A stretch of 64,000 bases of DNA from positions 372,001-436,000 of the forward strand of contig CAXBHL010000002.1 of assembly GCA_963975575.1 (NCBI GenBank), given 5' to 3'. Within the stretch, counting starts at the first letter, position 1. Every line of letters begins with the position of its first letter. Below the pieces are notes generated by a model, which worked only from the letters and a program-made list of their open reading frames with translations, ran no database searches and was not told where the DNA came from. Positions 45,914-52,615 of the stretch are shown piece after piece. The stretch is from UBA6054 sp963975575 (GTDB lineage Bacteria > Planctomycetota > Phycisphaerae > Phycisphaerales > UBA1924). The translations under genes and the position numbers were made by a program.

Positions 45914-47425
45914 TCAACGCTGCAGGTTCGTCGGCGGCGCACCGAACACGTCGTTGCCGAAGTTCCGGTCCAGCAGGAAGCCGAACCCGTAGCTCGTCCG
46001 GAAACCACCCCGGACCACCGCCAGCGGCGTCGCCCAGAAGTTGGTCCCGATATTGATCCGGTCGTCCCGGCGGATGTACACGTCAGGCTGCGTCCCCTCG
46101 CCGATCGCGCGCAGGTTCAGCATGATCGTCGCCTGCTCGTCCGGGCCCACCATCCGCGTGATGTCCACACGCTCCGGGATCGCCAGCGGCCCGAGCCCCC
46201 CGCCCGTCGTGATCGCACGCGTCAGGGTCATCTTCCCCACCGGAGGCAGGTTGTACACGCCCGGACGGGCCACCTGCCCGTCCATGTAGAAGTTGCCCGA
46301 CTCGTTCTGCGGCACGCGGATCACGTCCCCCGGACGCACCACGATGTTGAACCGCGCATCGCCCGCCAGCAGCGGCCGCACCGGCACCCGGATCACCCGC
46401 TGCGTGAACAGGTCGCCCCGCGAGTCCCGCGCCTCCAGCGTGCCCGGCCGGGCGATCGTCCGGCGCGTCGCCGCAGGCAGCGACTCCCGCACCCAGCGAC
46501 CCTCCACGAACCGCCAGCGCACGTCCAGCGAGCGACGCTCCTCGCCCTGGGCCGCCGGCTCGCCCTGGGCCGCCGGCTCCGCGGGCGTGTCGATCAGGTC
46601 GATCGGCGGCTGCCCCGCGGGCTGCACGCCCACCGCCGGCACCACCCCGCCCATCGGGCCGCCAAGGGCGCCCGGGGCCGAAAGCTCCTCGATCACGTCC
46701 AGCACGCTCTCGCCCTCACGCGGGTCCGCCGGACGCTCCGTCCCGCGGAACACATCGTCCGGGTTCTGCGGCGAGATCCGCGAGTCCGAAAGCGAGATCT
46801 GCCGGATCACGTACAGCTCGTCCACGAACTCGGGCAACCCGCCCGACGCCGACATCGCCTCGAGAATCCGATAGTCCGCGCTGGGCACCACATAAGGCCC
46901 CGGCTGCTGCACGTTGCCCAACAGATAGAACAGCTGCTGACGCCGCTGCTCGACCACCACCGAGACCAACGGGTCCGCCACGATGTCCCGCATCCGGTCC
47001 GCGACCGCCTGCGACACCTCCGGCTCGGTCAGCCCGTTGATGAAGATCCGCCCGAGCTGGGGAACCTCCACGTACCCGTTCTGGTCCACCTGCCGCGTGA
47101 TCGTCTCCACGTTGCCGCGCGCCACCAGGTCCCAGATCGTCAGCGCCACGATGTCGCCCGGGCCAACCCGGTACGGATCGGTCTGCGGGATCAGGTCCTC
47201 GGGCGTGATCTCGCTCTGATCAACCCACCGCTCCTGCGGGTCCTCGATCGCCGCCAGGTGCGTCAGGATCGGCACGCGCGTCGGCGTCCGCTCCCAGCGC
47301 CCCACGATCGACGGGTTCCCGAACGAGTCCCAGTTCGAGCAACCGGTCAGTCCGACGACCACCGCCAGCCCGATCAACGCGGCCAGCTTCCGGGTCATCG
47401 ACGGGCAATCTTCAACGCTTCGCAT
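45914..47425 (-). CDS. Wza-like polysaccharide export lipoprotein (SLBB)
   Basis: This 503-residue outer-membrane exporter has lipobox GLTGC (Cys29). The Poly_export domain (about 80-165) contains YRVGPGDIVALTIWDL and VDQNGYVEVPQLGRI, and is followed by SLBB-type units (FYLLGNVQQPGPYVVP and later NFYMDGQVARPGVYNLP). A middle insert is Pro/Ala/Gly-rich and includes a hexapeptide AAQGEP duplicated in tandem. The ATG at 47425 is fixed by a perfect AGGAGG five bases upstream. It is the outermost gene of the polysaccharide/exosortase locus. Confidence 0.93.
   Translation of the reverse strand: MRSVEDCPSMTRKLAALIGLAVVVGLTGCSNWDSFGNPSIVGRWERTPTRVPILTHLAAIEDPQERWVDQSEITPEDLIPQTDPYRVGPGDIVALTIWDLVARGNVETITRQVDQNGYVEVPQLGRIFINGLTEPEVSQAVADRMRDIVADPLVSVVVEQRRQQLFYLLGNVQQPGPYVVPSADYRILEAMSASGGLPEFVDELYVIRQISLSDSRISPQNPDDVFRGTERPADPREGESVLDVIEELSAPGALGGPMGGVVPAVGVQPAGQPPIDLIDTPAEPAAQGEPAAQGEERRSLDVRWRFVEGRWVRESLPAATRRTIARPGTLEARDSRGDLFTQRVIRVPVRPLLAGDARFNIVVRPGDVIRVPQNESGNFYMDGQVARPGVYNLPPVGKMTLTRAITTGGGLGPLAIPERVDITRMVGPDEQATIMLNLRAIGEGTQPDVYIRRDDRINIGTNFWATPLAVVRGGFRTSYGFGFLLDRNFGNDVFGAPPTNLQR
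46541..46576. repeat. Perfect tandem 18-bp duplication inside the Wza-like gene
   Basis: The 18-base unit CTCGCCCTGGGCCGCCGG occurs twice in a row (46541-46558 and 46559-46576) and adds a second AAQGEP hexapeptide to the linker between SLBB regions. It stays in frame. It is likely a recent slippage event and may be length-polymorphic. Confidence 0.9.
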
Positions 47426-47675
47426 GCCACCCTCCTGCGGGGGTACGGACAGTCCCGGGCCCGCGTTCGCCGCTCCGGGCAAACACCGACCCTTTCAAGT
47501 GCCAAGCATAGCGCCACCCGGGCCACCCCCGCAGCGCACCGCCTGCGCGGAAAGCATCGACCACCCGCCCCCGCCGTGTTGATTCTCGGTCCCAAGTTTC
47601 CAAGACAATCCCCCGCCCCCGGCGCATACGATGCCCCGCAGGCAACCCCCACCCCCAGGGGACCCGGACCCACCC

Positions 47676-48818
47676 ATGACCACACCCGATCAACCCACCC
47701 AAGCGAGCCGCGGGCTTCAGCCCGCGCGGTCCTCCATCAACCAGTCGTCCCCGACCGCCCCGACCGACCGACCCAACCCCCTCGCACGCACCCTCACCCG
47801 CCACCCCCGCCCCCTCGGCGGCGACCCCATCCGCAACGCCCGCCCGACCATCTCCCTCACAGGCATGGTTCTCAACAACGCCGGCGACGCACTCCAGCAC
47901 ATCGCACCCAAGCGCAAGCCCGACTGGCTCCGCGCCAAAATGCCCGGCGGACAGGCCTTTCAGTCCACCAAGGCCAACATGCGCACCAACGGCCTCCACA
48001 CCGTCTGCGAAGAGGCCGCCTGCCCCAACATCGGCGAATGCTGGGACCGCGGCGTCGCCACCATCATGATCCTCGGCGACACCTGCACCCGCGCCTGCGG
48101 CTTCTGCAACGTGAAGACCGGCAAACCCCCCGTCACCGACCGCGACGAACCCAGAAGAGTCGCCGAATCCTTAAGAGGCCTCGGCCTCAAGCACATCGTC
48201 ATCACCTCGGTCGACCGCGACGACCTCCCCGACGGCGGGGCCGCCATCTGGGCCGAAACCATCATCCGCGTCCGCGACGCCTGCCCCGAAATGTCCCTGG
48301 AAGTCCTCATCGGCGACTTCAAGGGCGACGAGGCCGCCCTCCAGATGGTCATCGACGCCAAGCCCACCATCATCGCCCACAACCTCGAAACCGTGAAGCG
48401 CTGCCACCCCGCCGTGCGGCCCAGCGCCCGCTACGAGCGCACCATGGAACTGCTCCGGCGCGTCAAGGCCCAGGGCGCCATCGCCAAGACCGGCATCATG
48501 GTCGGCATCGGCGAGAAAAAGCACGAGGTCCTCGAACTGTTCGAAGACCTCGTCCGCATCACCGGCACCCACGAAGGCCGCCGCGACCCGAGCGACCCCG
48601 CCCGCGGCGACCCCTGCGACATCATCACCATCGGCCAGTACCTCCAGCCGACGCGCAACCACCTCCCCCTCGACCGCTGGGTCCACCCCGACGAGTTCGC
48701 CGAGTACGAGCAGGCCGGCAAAGCCGCCGGCATCAAAACCGTCTTCTCCGGCCCCCTCGTCCGCTCGAGCTACCTCGCCGACAAACAGGCCGAAGACATC
48801 CTCGCCACCCTGAGGTAG
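47676..48818 (+). CDS. lipA: Lipoyl synthase
   Basis: This radical-SAM enzyme inserts two sulfurs into octanoyl groups. The auxiliary cluster motif is CEEAACPNIGEC, and the SAM cluster motif is CTRACGFC (CX3CX2C). DRDDLPDGGA, then TGIMVGIGE and the C-terminal RSSYLAD serine of the auxiliary cluster are all present. The core begins near KPDWLRAKMP. About 70 Thr/Pro/Arg-rich residues precede the core, and this stretch contains a genomic palindrome (47709), so the extension may be untranslated. The ATG at 47865 would give a normal-length LipA. The start is therefore uncertain; the function is not. Confidence 0.96.
   Translation: MTTPDQPTQASRGLQPARSSINQSSPTAPTDRPNPLARTLTRHPRPLGGDPIRNARPTISLTGMVLNNAGDALQHIAPKRKPDWLRAKMPGGQAFQSTKANMRTNGLHTVCEEAACPNIGECWDRGVATIMILGDTCTRACGFCNVKTGKPPVTDRDEPRRVAESLRGLGLKHIVITSVDRDDLPDGGAAIWAETIIRVRDACPEMSLEVLIGDFKGDEAALQMVIDAKPTIIAHNLETVKRCHPAVRPSARYERTMELLRRVKAQGAIAKTGIMVGIGEKKHEVLELFEDLVRITGTHEGRRDPSDPARGDPCDIITIGQYLQPTRNHLPLDRWVHPDEFAEYEQAGKAAGIKTVFSGPLVRSSYLADKQAEDILATLR
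47709..47726. repeat. Palindrome CGCGGGCT-TC-AGCCCGCG
   Basis: Two perfect 8-bp arms around a TC loop lie in what would be the Pro/Arg-rich N-terminal extension of LipA. It is of the REP-like kind seen several times between 47.7 and 50.1 kb. Its presence argues that this part is intergenic. Confidence 0.7.
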
Positions 48819-48821
48819 GTC

Positions 48822-48880
48822 GGCACGCCGTGCCAACTCTCCTCCCGTTGGCCCGGGCCCCGCTCGCCGAGCCGGGTCCT
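48822..48880. repeat. REP-like palindromes downstream of lipA
   Basis: GGCAC-GCC-GTGCC (48822-48834) is followed by GCTCGCCGAGCCGGGTCCT (48862-48880). The second 19-mer recurs exactly at 50052-50070. In this copy the stem arm differs by one base (CCCCGCTC instead of CCCGGCTC). These elements separate lipA from the Fic gene promoter. Confidence 0.75.
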
Positions 48881-48920
48881 GTCTTGGCCCCTCCAAACAC
48901 TCCAAGAGCCACAAACAGAG

Positions 48921-48968
48921 CCATTTAGAGCCAATATGCCGCCCTAAATGGCCCGAATTGGCTATAAT
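48921..48968 (+). promoter_or_regulatory. Palindromic operator-promoter of the Fic gene, possibly leaderless
   Basis: Two interleaved perfect dyads are visible: CCATTTAG (48921)/CTAAATGG (48944) and AGCCAAT (48929)/ATTGGCT (48957). Their centres are ten bases apart. TATAAT occupies 48963-48968, a consensus -10 box. A transcript would start about seven bases later, at the ATG at 48976, leaving no leader. No good -35 hexamer is seen, suggesting activator dependence or a weak -35. The region is unusually AT-rich for this genome. Confidence 0.65.
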
Positions 48969-48975
48969 CATGGCC

Positions 48976-50025
48976 ATGCCCCCCATCGAGTCCATCCAGA
49001 TCACTCCCGAAATCCTCGCCCTCATCGCCGAGATCGATGAGTTCAAGGGTGCCTGGCGCGCCCTCGGCCGCCTTGCCCCCGAGCGGCTCCGCGAGCTCCG
49101 AAAAGTCGCCACCATCGAGAGCGTCGGCTCGTCCACTCGCATCGAGGGCTCCAAGCTCTCCGACCGCCAGGTCGAGGAACTCCTCTCCCGCGTCCGCACC
49201 GAATCCCTCGCCACCCGCGACGAACAGGAGGTGGCCGGTTACGCCGACGTCATGGAGACCGTGTTCGCCAGCCACGACGCGATCCCGATCAACGAGAACC
49301 ACATCAAGCAACTGCACTCGATGCTCCTTCGCCACTCGGAGAAAGACGCGCGCCACCGCGGGGAATACAAGAAACTGCCCAACAGCGTCGAAGCCTTCGA
49401 CGAAAGCGGCAAGTCGCTCGGCATCATCTTCGAGACGACCACTCCCTTCGACACGCCCCGCCGCATGATGGAGCTGATCGACTGGACGCGATCGGCACAA
49501 GACGACAACGCGTTGCACCCGCTGCTCGTCACGGGTGTCTTTGTTGTCGTTTTCCTCGCGATACACCCATTCCAGGACGGCAACGGCCGCCTCTCCCGCG
49601 TGCTCACAACGCTCCTGCTGCTCAAGTCCGGCTACGCCTACGTCCCCTACACCTCGCTCGAAAGCGTCATCGAGCAGAGCAAGGAGGCCTACTACCTCGC
49701 CCTCCGCCGCACGCAGGGCACGCTCGCCGACCCATCGCCCGACTGGACCCCCTGGCTCGTCTTTTTCCTCCGCGCCCTCCGCCAGCAGAAGGCCCGCCTG
49801 GAAACCAAGATCGAGCGTGAACGCCTCATGCGTTCCACCATGCCCGAACTCGCCGTGACCATCCTCGACCTCGCCGCCGAACACGGCCGGATCAGCGTCG
49901 GCGACATCATCCGCGCCACCGGCGCCCCCCGCGGCACCATCAAGAAACGCCTCACGGAACTCGTCGAAGCCGGCCACCTCACCCCGATCGGCCAGGGCCG
50001 CGGCGCCAAATACATCCCGGCGTAA
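48976..50025 (+). CDS. Fic-domain protein with N-terminal inhibitory motif and winged helix
   Basis: Fic proteins transfer AMP or related groups to target hydroxyls. This one has 349 residues. The active-site motif is HPFQDGNGRLSR (about 197-208). The class II auto-inhibitory motif SSTRIEG (about 52-58) lies N-terminal, as expected for an intramolecular inhibitor helix. A C-terminal winged helix (HGRISVGDIIRATGAPRGTI) suggests DNA binding. With the palindromic promoter just upstream, autoregulation is plausible. No antitoxin gene is adjacent. The ATG at 48976 is preferred; ATG 48970 and TTG 48958 are in frame. Confidence 0.93.
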   Translation: MPPIESIQITPEILALIAEIDEFKGAWRALGRLAPERLRELRKVATIESVGSSTRIEGSKLSDRQVEELLSRVRTESLATRDEQEVAGYADVMETVFASHDAIPINENHIKQLHSMLLRHSEKDARHRGEYKKLPNSVEAFDESGKSLGIIFETTTPFDTPRRMMELIDWTRSAQDDNALHPLLVTGVFVVVFLAIHPFQDGNGRLSRVLTTLLLLKSGYAYVPYTSLESVIEQSKEAYYLALRRTQGTLADPSPDWTPWLVFFLRALRQQKARLETKIERERLMRSTMPELAVTILDLAAEHGRISVGDIIRATGAPRGTIKKRLTELVEAGHLTPIGQGRGAKYIPA

Positions 50026-50047
50026 GAGGTGGCAAGCGATTTGGTAG

Positions 50048-50166
50048 CCCGGCTCGCCGAGCCGGGTCCTCTCGGTGGCACGTGCCTCCCGCCTTTGCTC
50101 CCTCGCCCCGGATGGGCGCAGGTCTGTAGCCGCGGTTGAAGCGCAGCGCAACCCATGGAACTGTCC
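50048..50166. repeat. Composite intergenic repeat: palindrome plus structured-repeat copy 2
   Basis: CCCGGCTC-GCC-GAGCCGGG (50048-50066) continues into GGGTCCT, matching 48862-48880 over 19 bases. It is followed at 50104-50166 by the second copy of the structured repeat found at 13055: CGCCCCGGATGGGCGCAGG, then the GAAGCGCAGCGCAACCC loop region and ATGGAA. Stem pairing in this copy is less perfect than in copy 1. The interval 50026-50381 holds no gene that I can support. Confidence 0.75.
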
Positions 50167-50228
50167 TCCCCCTCCTCTCCCGCCCCTCCCCGGCCTCCCT
50201 CCCCAACCCATTCCTAATCCCTCCCCTC

Positions 50229-50345
50229 CGCGCCCTCTGCGTGAACTTCGCGCCCTCTGCGTTCAGTCCGAATGTCCGTCCCTGTGCGCAATCCCGCGCG
50301 CACTTCCACTTCTGTGCGCCGTCTGCGCGACATCCACCCCATTCT
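50229..50345. repeat. Pyrimidine-rich CTCTGCG-type repeats before the 50.4-kb gene
   Basis: CGCGCCCTCTGCGT occurs at 50229-50242 and 50249-50262 (period 20), followed by degenerate units such as TTCTGTGCGCCGTCTGCGC near 50310-50328. Similar pyrimidine-rich CTCYGYG units precede the next two genes as well. Confidence 0.65.
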
Positions 50346-50381
50346 GCTTGAATCACACCCCCCGCGCGATACCTTCGCGCC

Positions 50382-51440
50382 ATGACCACCACACTCGACC
50401 AACCCGCCGTCCGCCCCTCCATCGCCCACCCCGCGAACCAACCCACAGACCAACCAGCTAACCGGCCCGACGAGCCCCGCCCCTTCAGCACCCCGGATCT
50501 CTCCCGCCTCCTCCACGCCACCTACAACCCCGACTACCACGCCCTGCGCCTCTGCGACCTCTTCGAGTGCAACGTCGTGCAGCTCGCCGACGCCTTCGAG
50601 TCCGAGGGCATCGAGCACGCCATGACCCGCATCGAACGCATGGCCCAGCTCCGTCTGCGGCTCATCCGCGCCGAGGCCGAACACACCGCCCTCGCCCGCC
50701 TCATGGACCTCGCCGGCAACCACCCGACCACCCCCCGCGAAAAAGAAACATCCCGCAAAGCCGCCTCCCACATCCTCCGCATCTGCGCAAAGCCCAATCT
50801 CCCCCCGTCCCGGACGGGGGGAGATGGCGAGGCAACGCCGAGCCAGAGGGGGGGTTCCTCGCCCGACCGCCCCAAGACGCCCCAACCCACCCCACGCCCA
50901 ACTAGCCCCGACCGGAAGGGAGGGGATGGCTTCAACGCCGATCGCGCGTCAACCTCACACCCCGACCCGCAATACACCAAGACGCCCCCCGACCAAACCG
51001 GCAGCCACACCCCCCACGCGCACGCAACCCCCTCCCCCCAGCAACTCCAATCAACCGCCGGCTCCCCCAACCCCTGCCACCCAAACCCCACCCCCCAATC
51101 CCCTCTCCAACCAACCAAACCGCACCCTGTCCCCACCTCTGTGCTCTCTGTGGTCGCTCCCCACTCCGTCTCTTCGTCTCACCGTCTCTCCGTCTCTTCC
51201 CCCACCAACAATCCCCCATGCACGCCATCCACCTCACCCCCGACGACACCGCCCGCCTCCGCGTCCTCCGCGCCGCCGCACTCGTCACCGATCCGTGGTC
51301 GTTCGGACCCACCCCCGGCGAGGACAACTTCGAGTCCGAGGATCGCGCCCGCCAGATCCTCGCCAACCCCAACCACGCCATCTTTGGCGTCCAGGACGCC
51401 GCCGACCCGGCCCGCCCCCTCGTCGCCATGGCGGGCGTGA
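50382..51440 (+). CDS. Hypothetical protein, C-terminal part probably repeat-derived
   Basis: The first 130 or so residues look like a genuine protein. A Pro/Gln-rich start is followed by a helical segment (SRLLHATYNPDYHALRLCDL, then ECNVVQLADAF and MAQLRLRLIRAEAEHTALAR), perhaps with a helix-turn-helix, ending near ETSRKAASHILR. After that come a 25-base palindrome (50799) and 600 bases of C-rich low-complexity sequence. This sequence is open only because of base composition and overlaps the GNAT gene by about 220 bases. The original gene probably ended earlier and was disrupted by repeat insertion. The family is not recognised. Confidence 0.45.
   Translation: MTTTLDQPAVRPSIAHPANQPTDQPANRPDEPRPFSTPDLSRLLHATYNPDYHALRLCDLFECNVVQLADAFESEGIEHAMTRIERMAQLRLRLIRAEAEHTALARLMDLAGNHPTTPREKETSRKAASHILRICAKPNLPPSRTGGDGEATPSQRGGSSPDRPKTPQPTPRPTSPDRKGGDGFNADRASTSHPDPQYTKTPPDQTGSHTPHAHATPSPQQLQSTAGSPNPCHPNPTPQSPLQPTKPHPVPTSVLSVVAPHSVSSSHRLSVSSPTNNPPCTPSTSPPTTPPASASSAPPHSSPIRGRSDPPPARTTSSPRIAPARSSPTPTTPSLASRTPPTRPAPSSPWRA
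50799..50823. repeat. 25-base near-perfect palindrome inside the 50.4-kb ORF
   Basis: CTCCCCCCGTCC and GGACGGGGGGAG form a 12-bp stem around a single C. It is followed by ATGGCGAGGCAACGCCGAGC and a run of seven G. The arrangement looks like an inserted intergenic repeat unit. It falls exactly where the plausible protein ends. Confidence 0.8.
51133..51205. repeat. Pyrimidine tract with CTCTGTG/CTCCGTC units before the GNAT gene
   Basis: Degenerate repeats of CTCTGTGCTCTCTGTGG, then CTCCGTCTCTTCGTCTC, fill the 80 bases before the GNAT start at 51218. They resemble the units at 50229 and 51755. Confidence 0.55.
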
Positions 51441-51727
51441 TGCGCCTGACACGCGCCAAGCAGAACCACATCGCGGACATCTGGGGCGTCTACACAACCC
51501 AAGCCTTCCGCCGCCGCGGCTGCTGCCGCGCCCTCATGCACGCCTGCATCGACCAGGCCCGCGCCTGGCCCGGCGTGGAGCGCATCACCCTGTCCGTGTC
51601 CGAACGCAGCCCCGGCGTCCGCGCTCTCTACGAATCCCTCGGCTTCACCACCTGGGGCATCGAACCCGACGCCGTGCGCATCGGAACAGAATCCGCCGCC
51701 GAACGCTTCATGCACATGAAACTTTGA
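51218..51727 (+). CDS. GNAT-family N-acetyltransferase
   Basis: This 169-residue protein has the GNAT fold. The core strand is HIADIWGVYTTQAFRRRG, and the acetyl-CoA loop RRRGCCRALM is a variant with Cys where the second Gly of RGxGxG usually sits. The closing motif is GVRALYESLGFTTWGIE. It acetylates an amine substrate that cannot be inferred. It stands alone between repeat tracts, with the HD-GYP gene 67 bases downstream. Confidence 0.88.
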   Translation: MHAIHLTPDDTARLRVLRAAALVTDPWSFGPTPGEDNFESEDRARQILANPNHAIFGVQDAADPARPLVAMAGVMRLTRAKQNHIADIWGVYTTQAFRRRGCCRALMHACIDQARAWPGVERITLSVSERSPGVRALYESLGFTTWGIEPDAVRIGTESAAERFMHMKL

Positions 51728-51754
51728 ATCCCGCCCCCCCTCGTATCCCCACCC

Positions 51755-51786
51755 CCTCCGTGCCTCCGTGCCTCCGTGCCTTCGTG
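51755..51786. repeat. Octamer tandem repeat CCTCCGTG, four copies
   Basis: Three perfect CCTCCGTG units and one CCTTCGTG run from 51755 to 51786, then CCTTCCCC, directly abutting the ATG of the HD-GYP gene at 51795. No Shine-Dalgarno lies between, so the tract occupies the ribosome-binding region. Confidence 0.85.
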
Positions 51787-51794
51787 CCTTCCCC

Positions 51795-52517
51795 ATGAAC
51801 CCCGCCACCGTCGCCAATCTCGTCCGCCAGATCGAGGCCAAGGACCTCTCCACCGCCGCCCACACATGGCGCGTGGTGCTCTACACCCGCGCGATGCTCG
51901 AGCACTTCGGCGTCGACCGTGAACTCACGCACCTGCTGACCCAGGGCGCGGCCCTGCACGACGTCGGCAAGCTCGACATCCCCGACGCCATCCTCCAGAA
52001 GCCCGGCCGGCTGACCGCCGAAGAGTTCGAGATCATCAAGCTCCACCCCGTCACCGGCAACGCCCGCATGATCACGCTCGACGTCACCGACGAGCCGATC
52101 CTCAACCTCGTCCGCTACCACCACGAACGCTGGGACGGCCGCGGCTACCCGCACCAGCTCAAGGGCGAGGACATCCCCATCGGCCCGCGCGTCTTCGCCG
52201 TCATCGACTCCTTCGACGCCATGACCTCCGTCCGCCCCTACCGCACGCACATCGCGGACAACGCGGCCGACCTCGCCCTCGTCGAACTCCAGGCCGGCAT
52301 GGGCACCCGCTACTGGCCCGAGGCCGTCGAGGGTTTCACCGACCTCTACCGCACCGGCAGGCTCGACCACATCGTCCACTACTTCAACGACGATGTCCCC
52401 CTGCCCGCCTTCGAGCAGGCCCGCGACGACCAGTTCGACGCCATCCGCCTCCGCCATTCACCCGCAAAGCGCACCGATCCCGAGAATCCTGTCAGTGCCC
52501 ACCAACTTCCGCGGTGA
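51795..52517 (+). CDS. HD-GYP domain phosphodiesterase
   Basis: This 240-residue protein is a stand-alone HD-GYP domain. It has a metal-binding HD in ALHDVGKLDIPDAIL, with an upstream His in AHTWRVVLY. The GYP signature is YHHERWDGRGYP, and IPIGPRVFAVIDSFDAMTS follows. Such domains hydrolyse cyclic di-GMP or related dinucleotides. No receiver domain is attached. The start at 51795 is the first ATG after the octamer repeats. Its short C-terminal tail overlaps the region before the CsgG gene. Confidence 0.93.
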   Translation: MNPATVANLVRQIEAKDLSTAAHTWRVVLYTRAMLEHFGVDRELTHLLTQGAALHDVGKLDIPDAILQKPGRLTAEEFEIIKLHPVTGNARMITLDVTDEPILNLVRYHHERWDGRGYPHQLKGEDIPIGPRVFAVIDSFDAMTSVRPYRTHIADNAADLALVELQAGMGTRYWPEAVEGFTDLYRTGRLDHIVHYFNDDVPLPAFEQARDDQFDAIRLRHSPAKRTDPENPVSAHQLPR

Positions 52518-52615
52518 TCCCACGGGAACGCCCGCGGCAACCCGGCCGCCCGCGCCCCGTAGAATCCCCTAAAACCCGCGCCGCCCCGGCACGGGTCCAC
52601 CGCGGAGGCCAACCC

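Noticed and set aside
48976..50025. Fic protein as toxin of a toxin-antitoxin pair
   Set aside because: The inhibitory helix is in the same chain (SSTRIEG), and no small antitoxin gene is adjacent.
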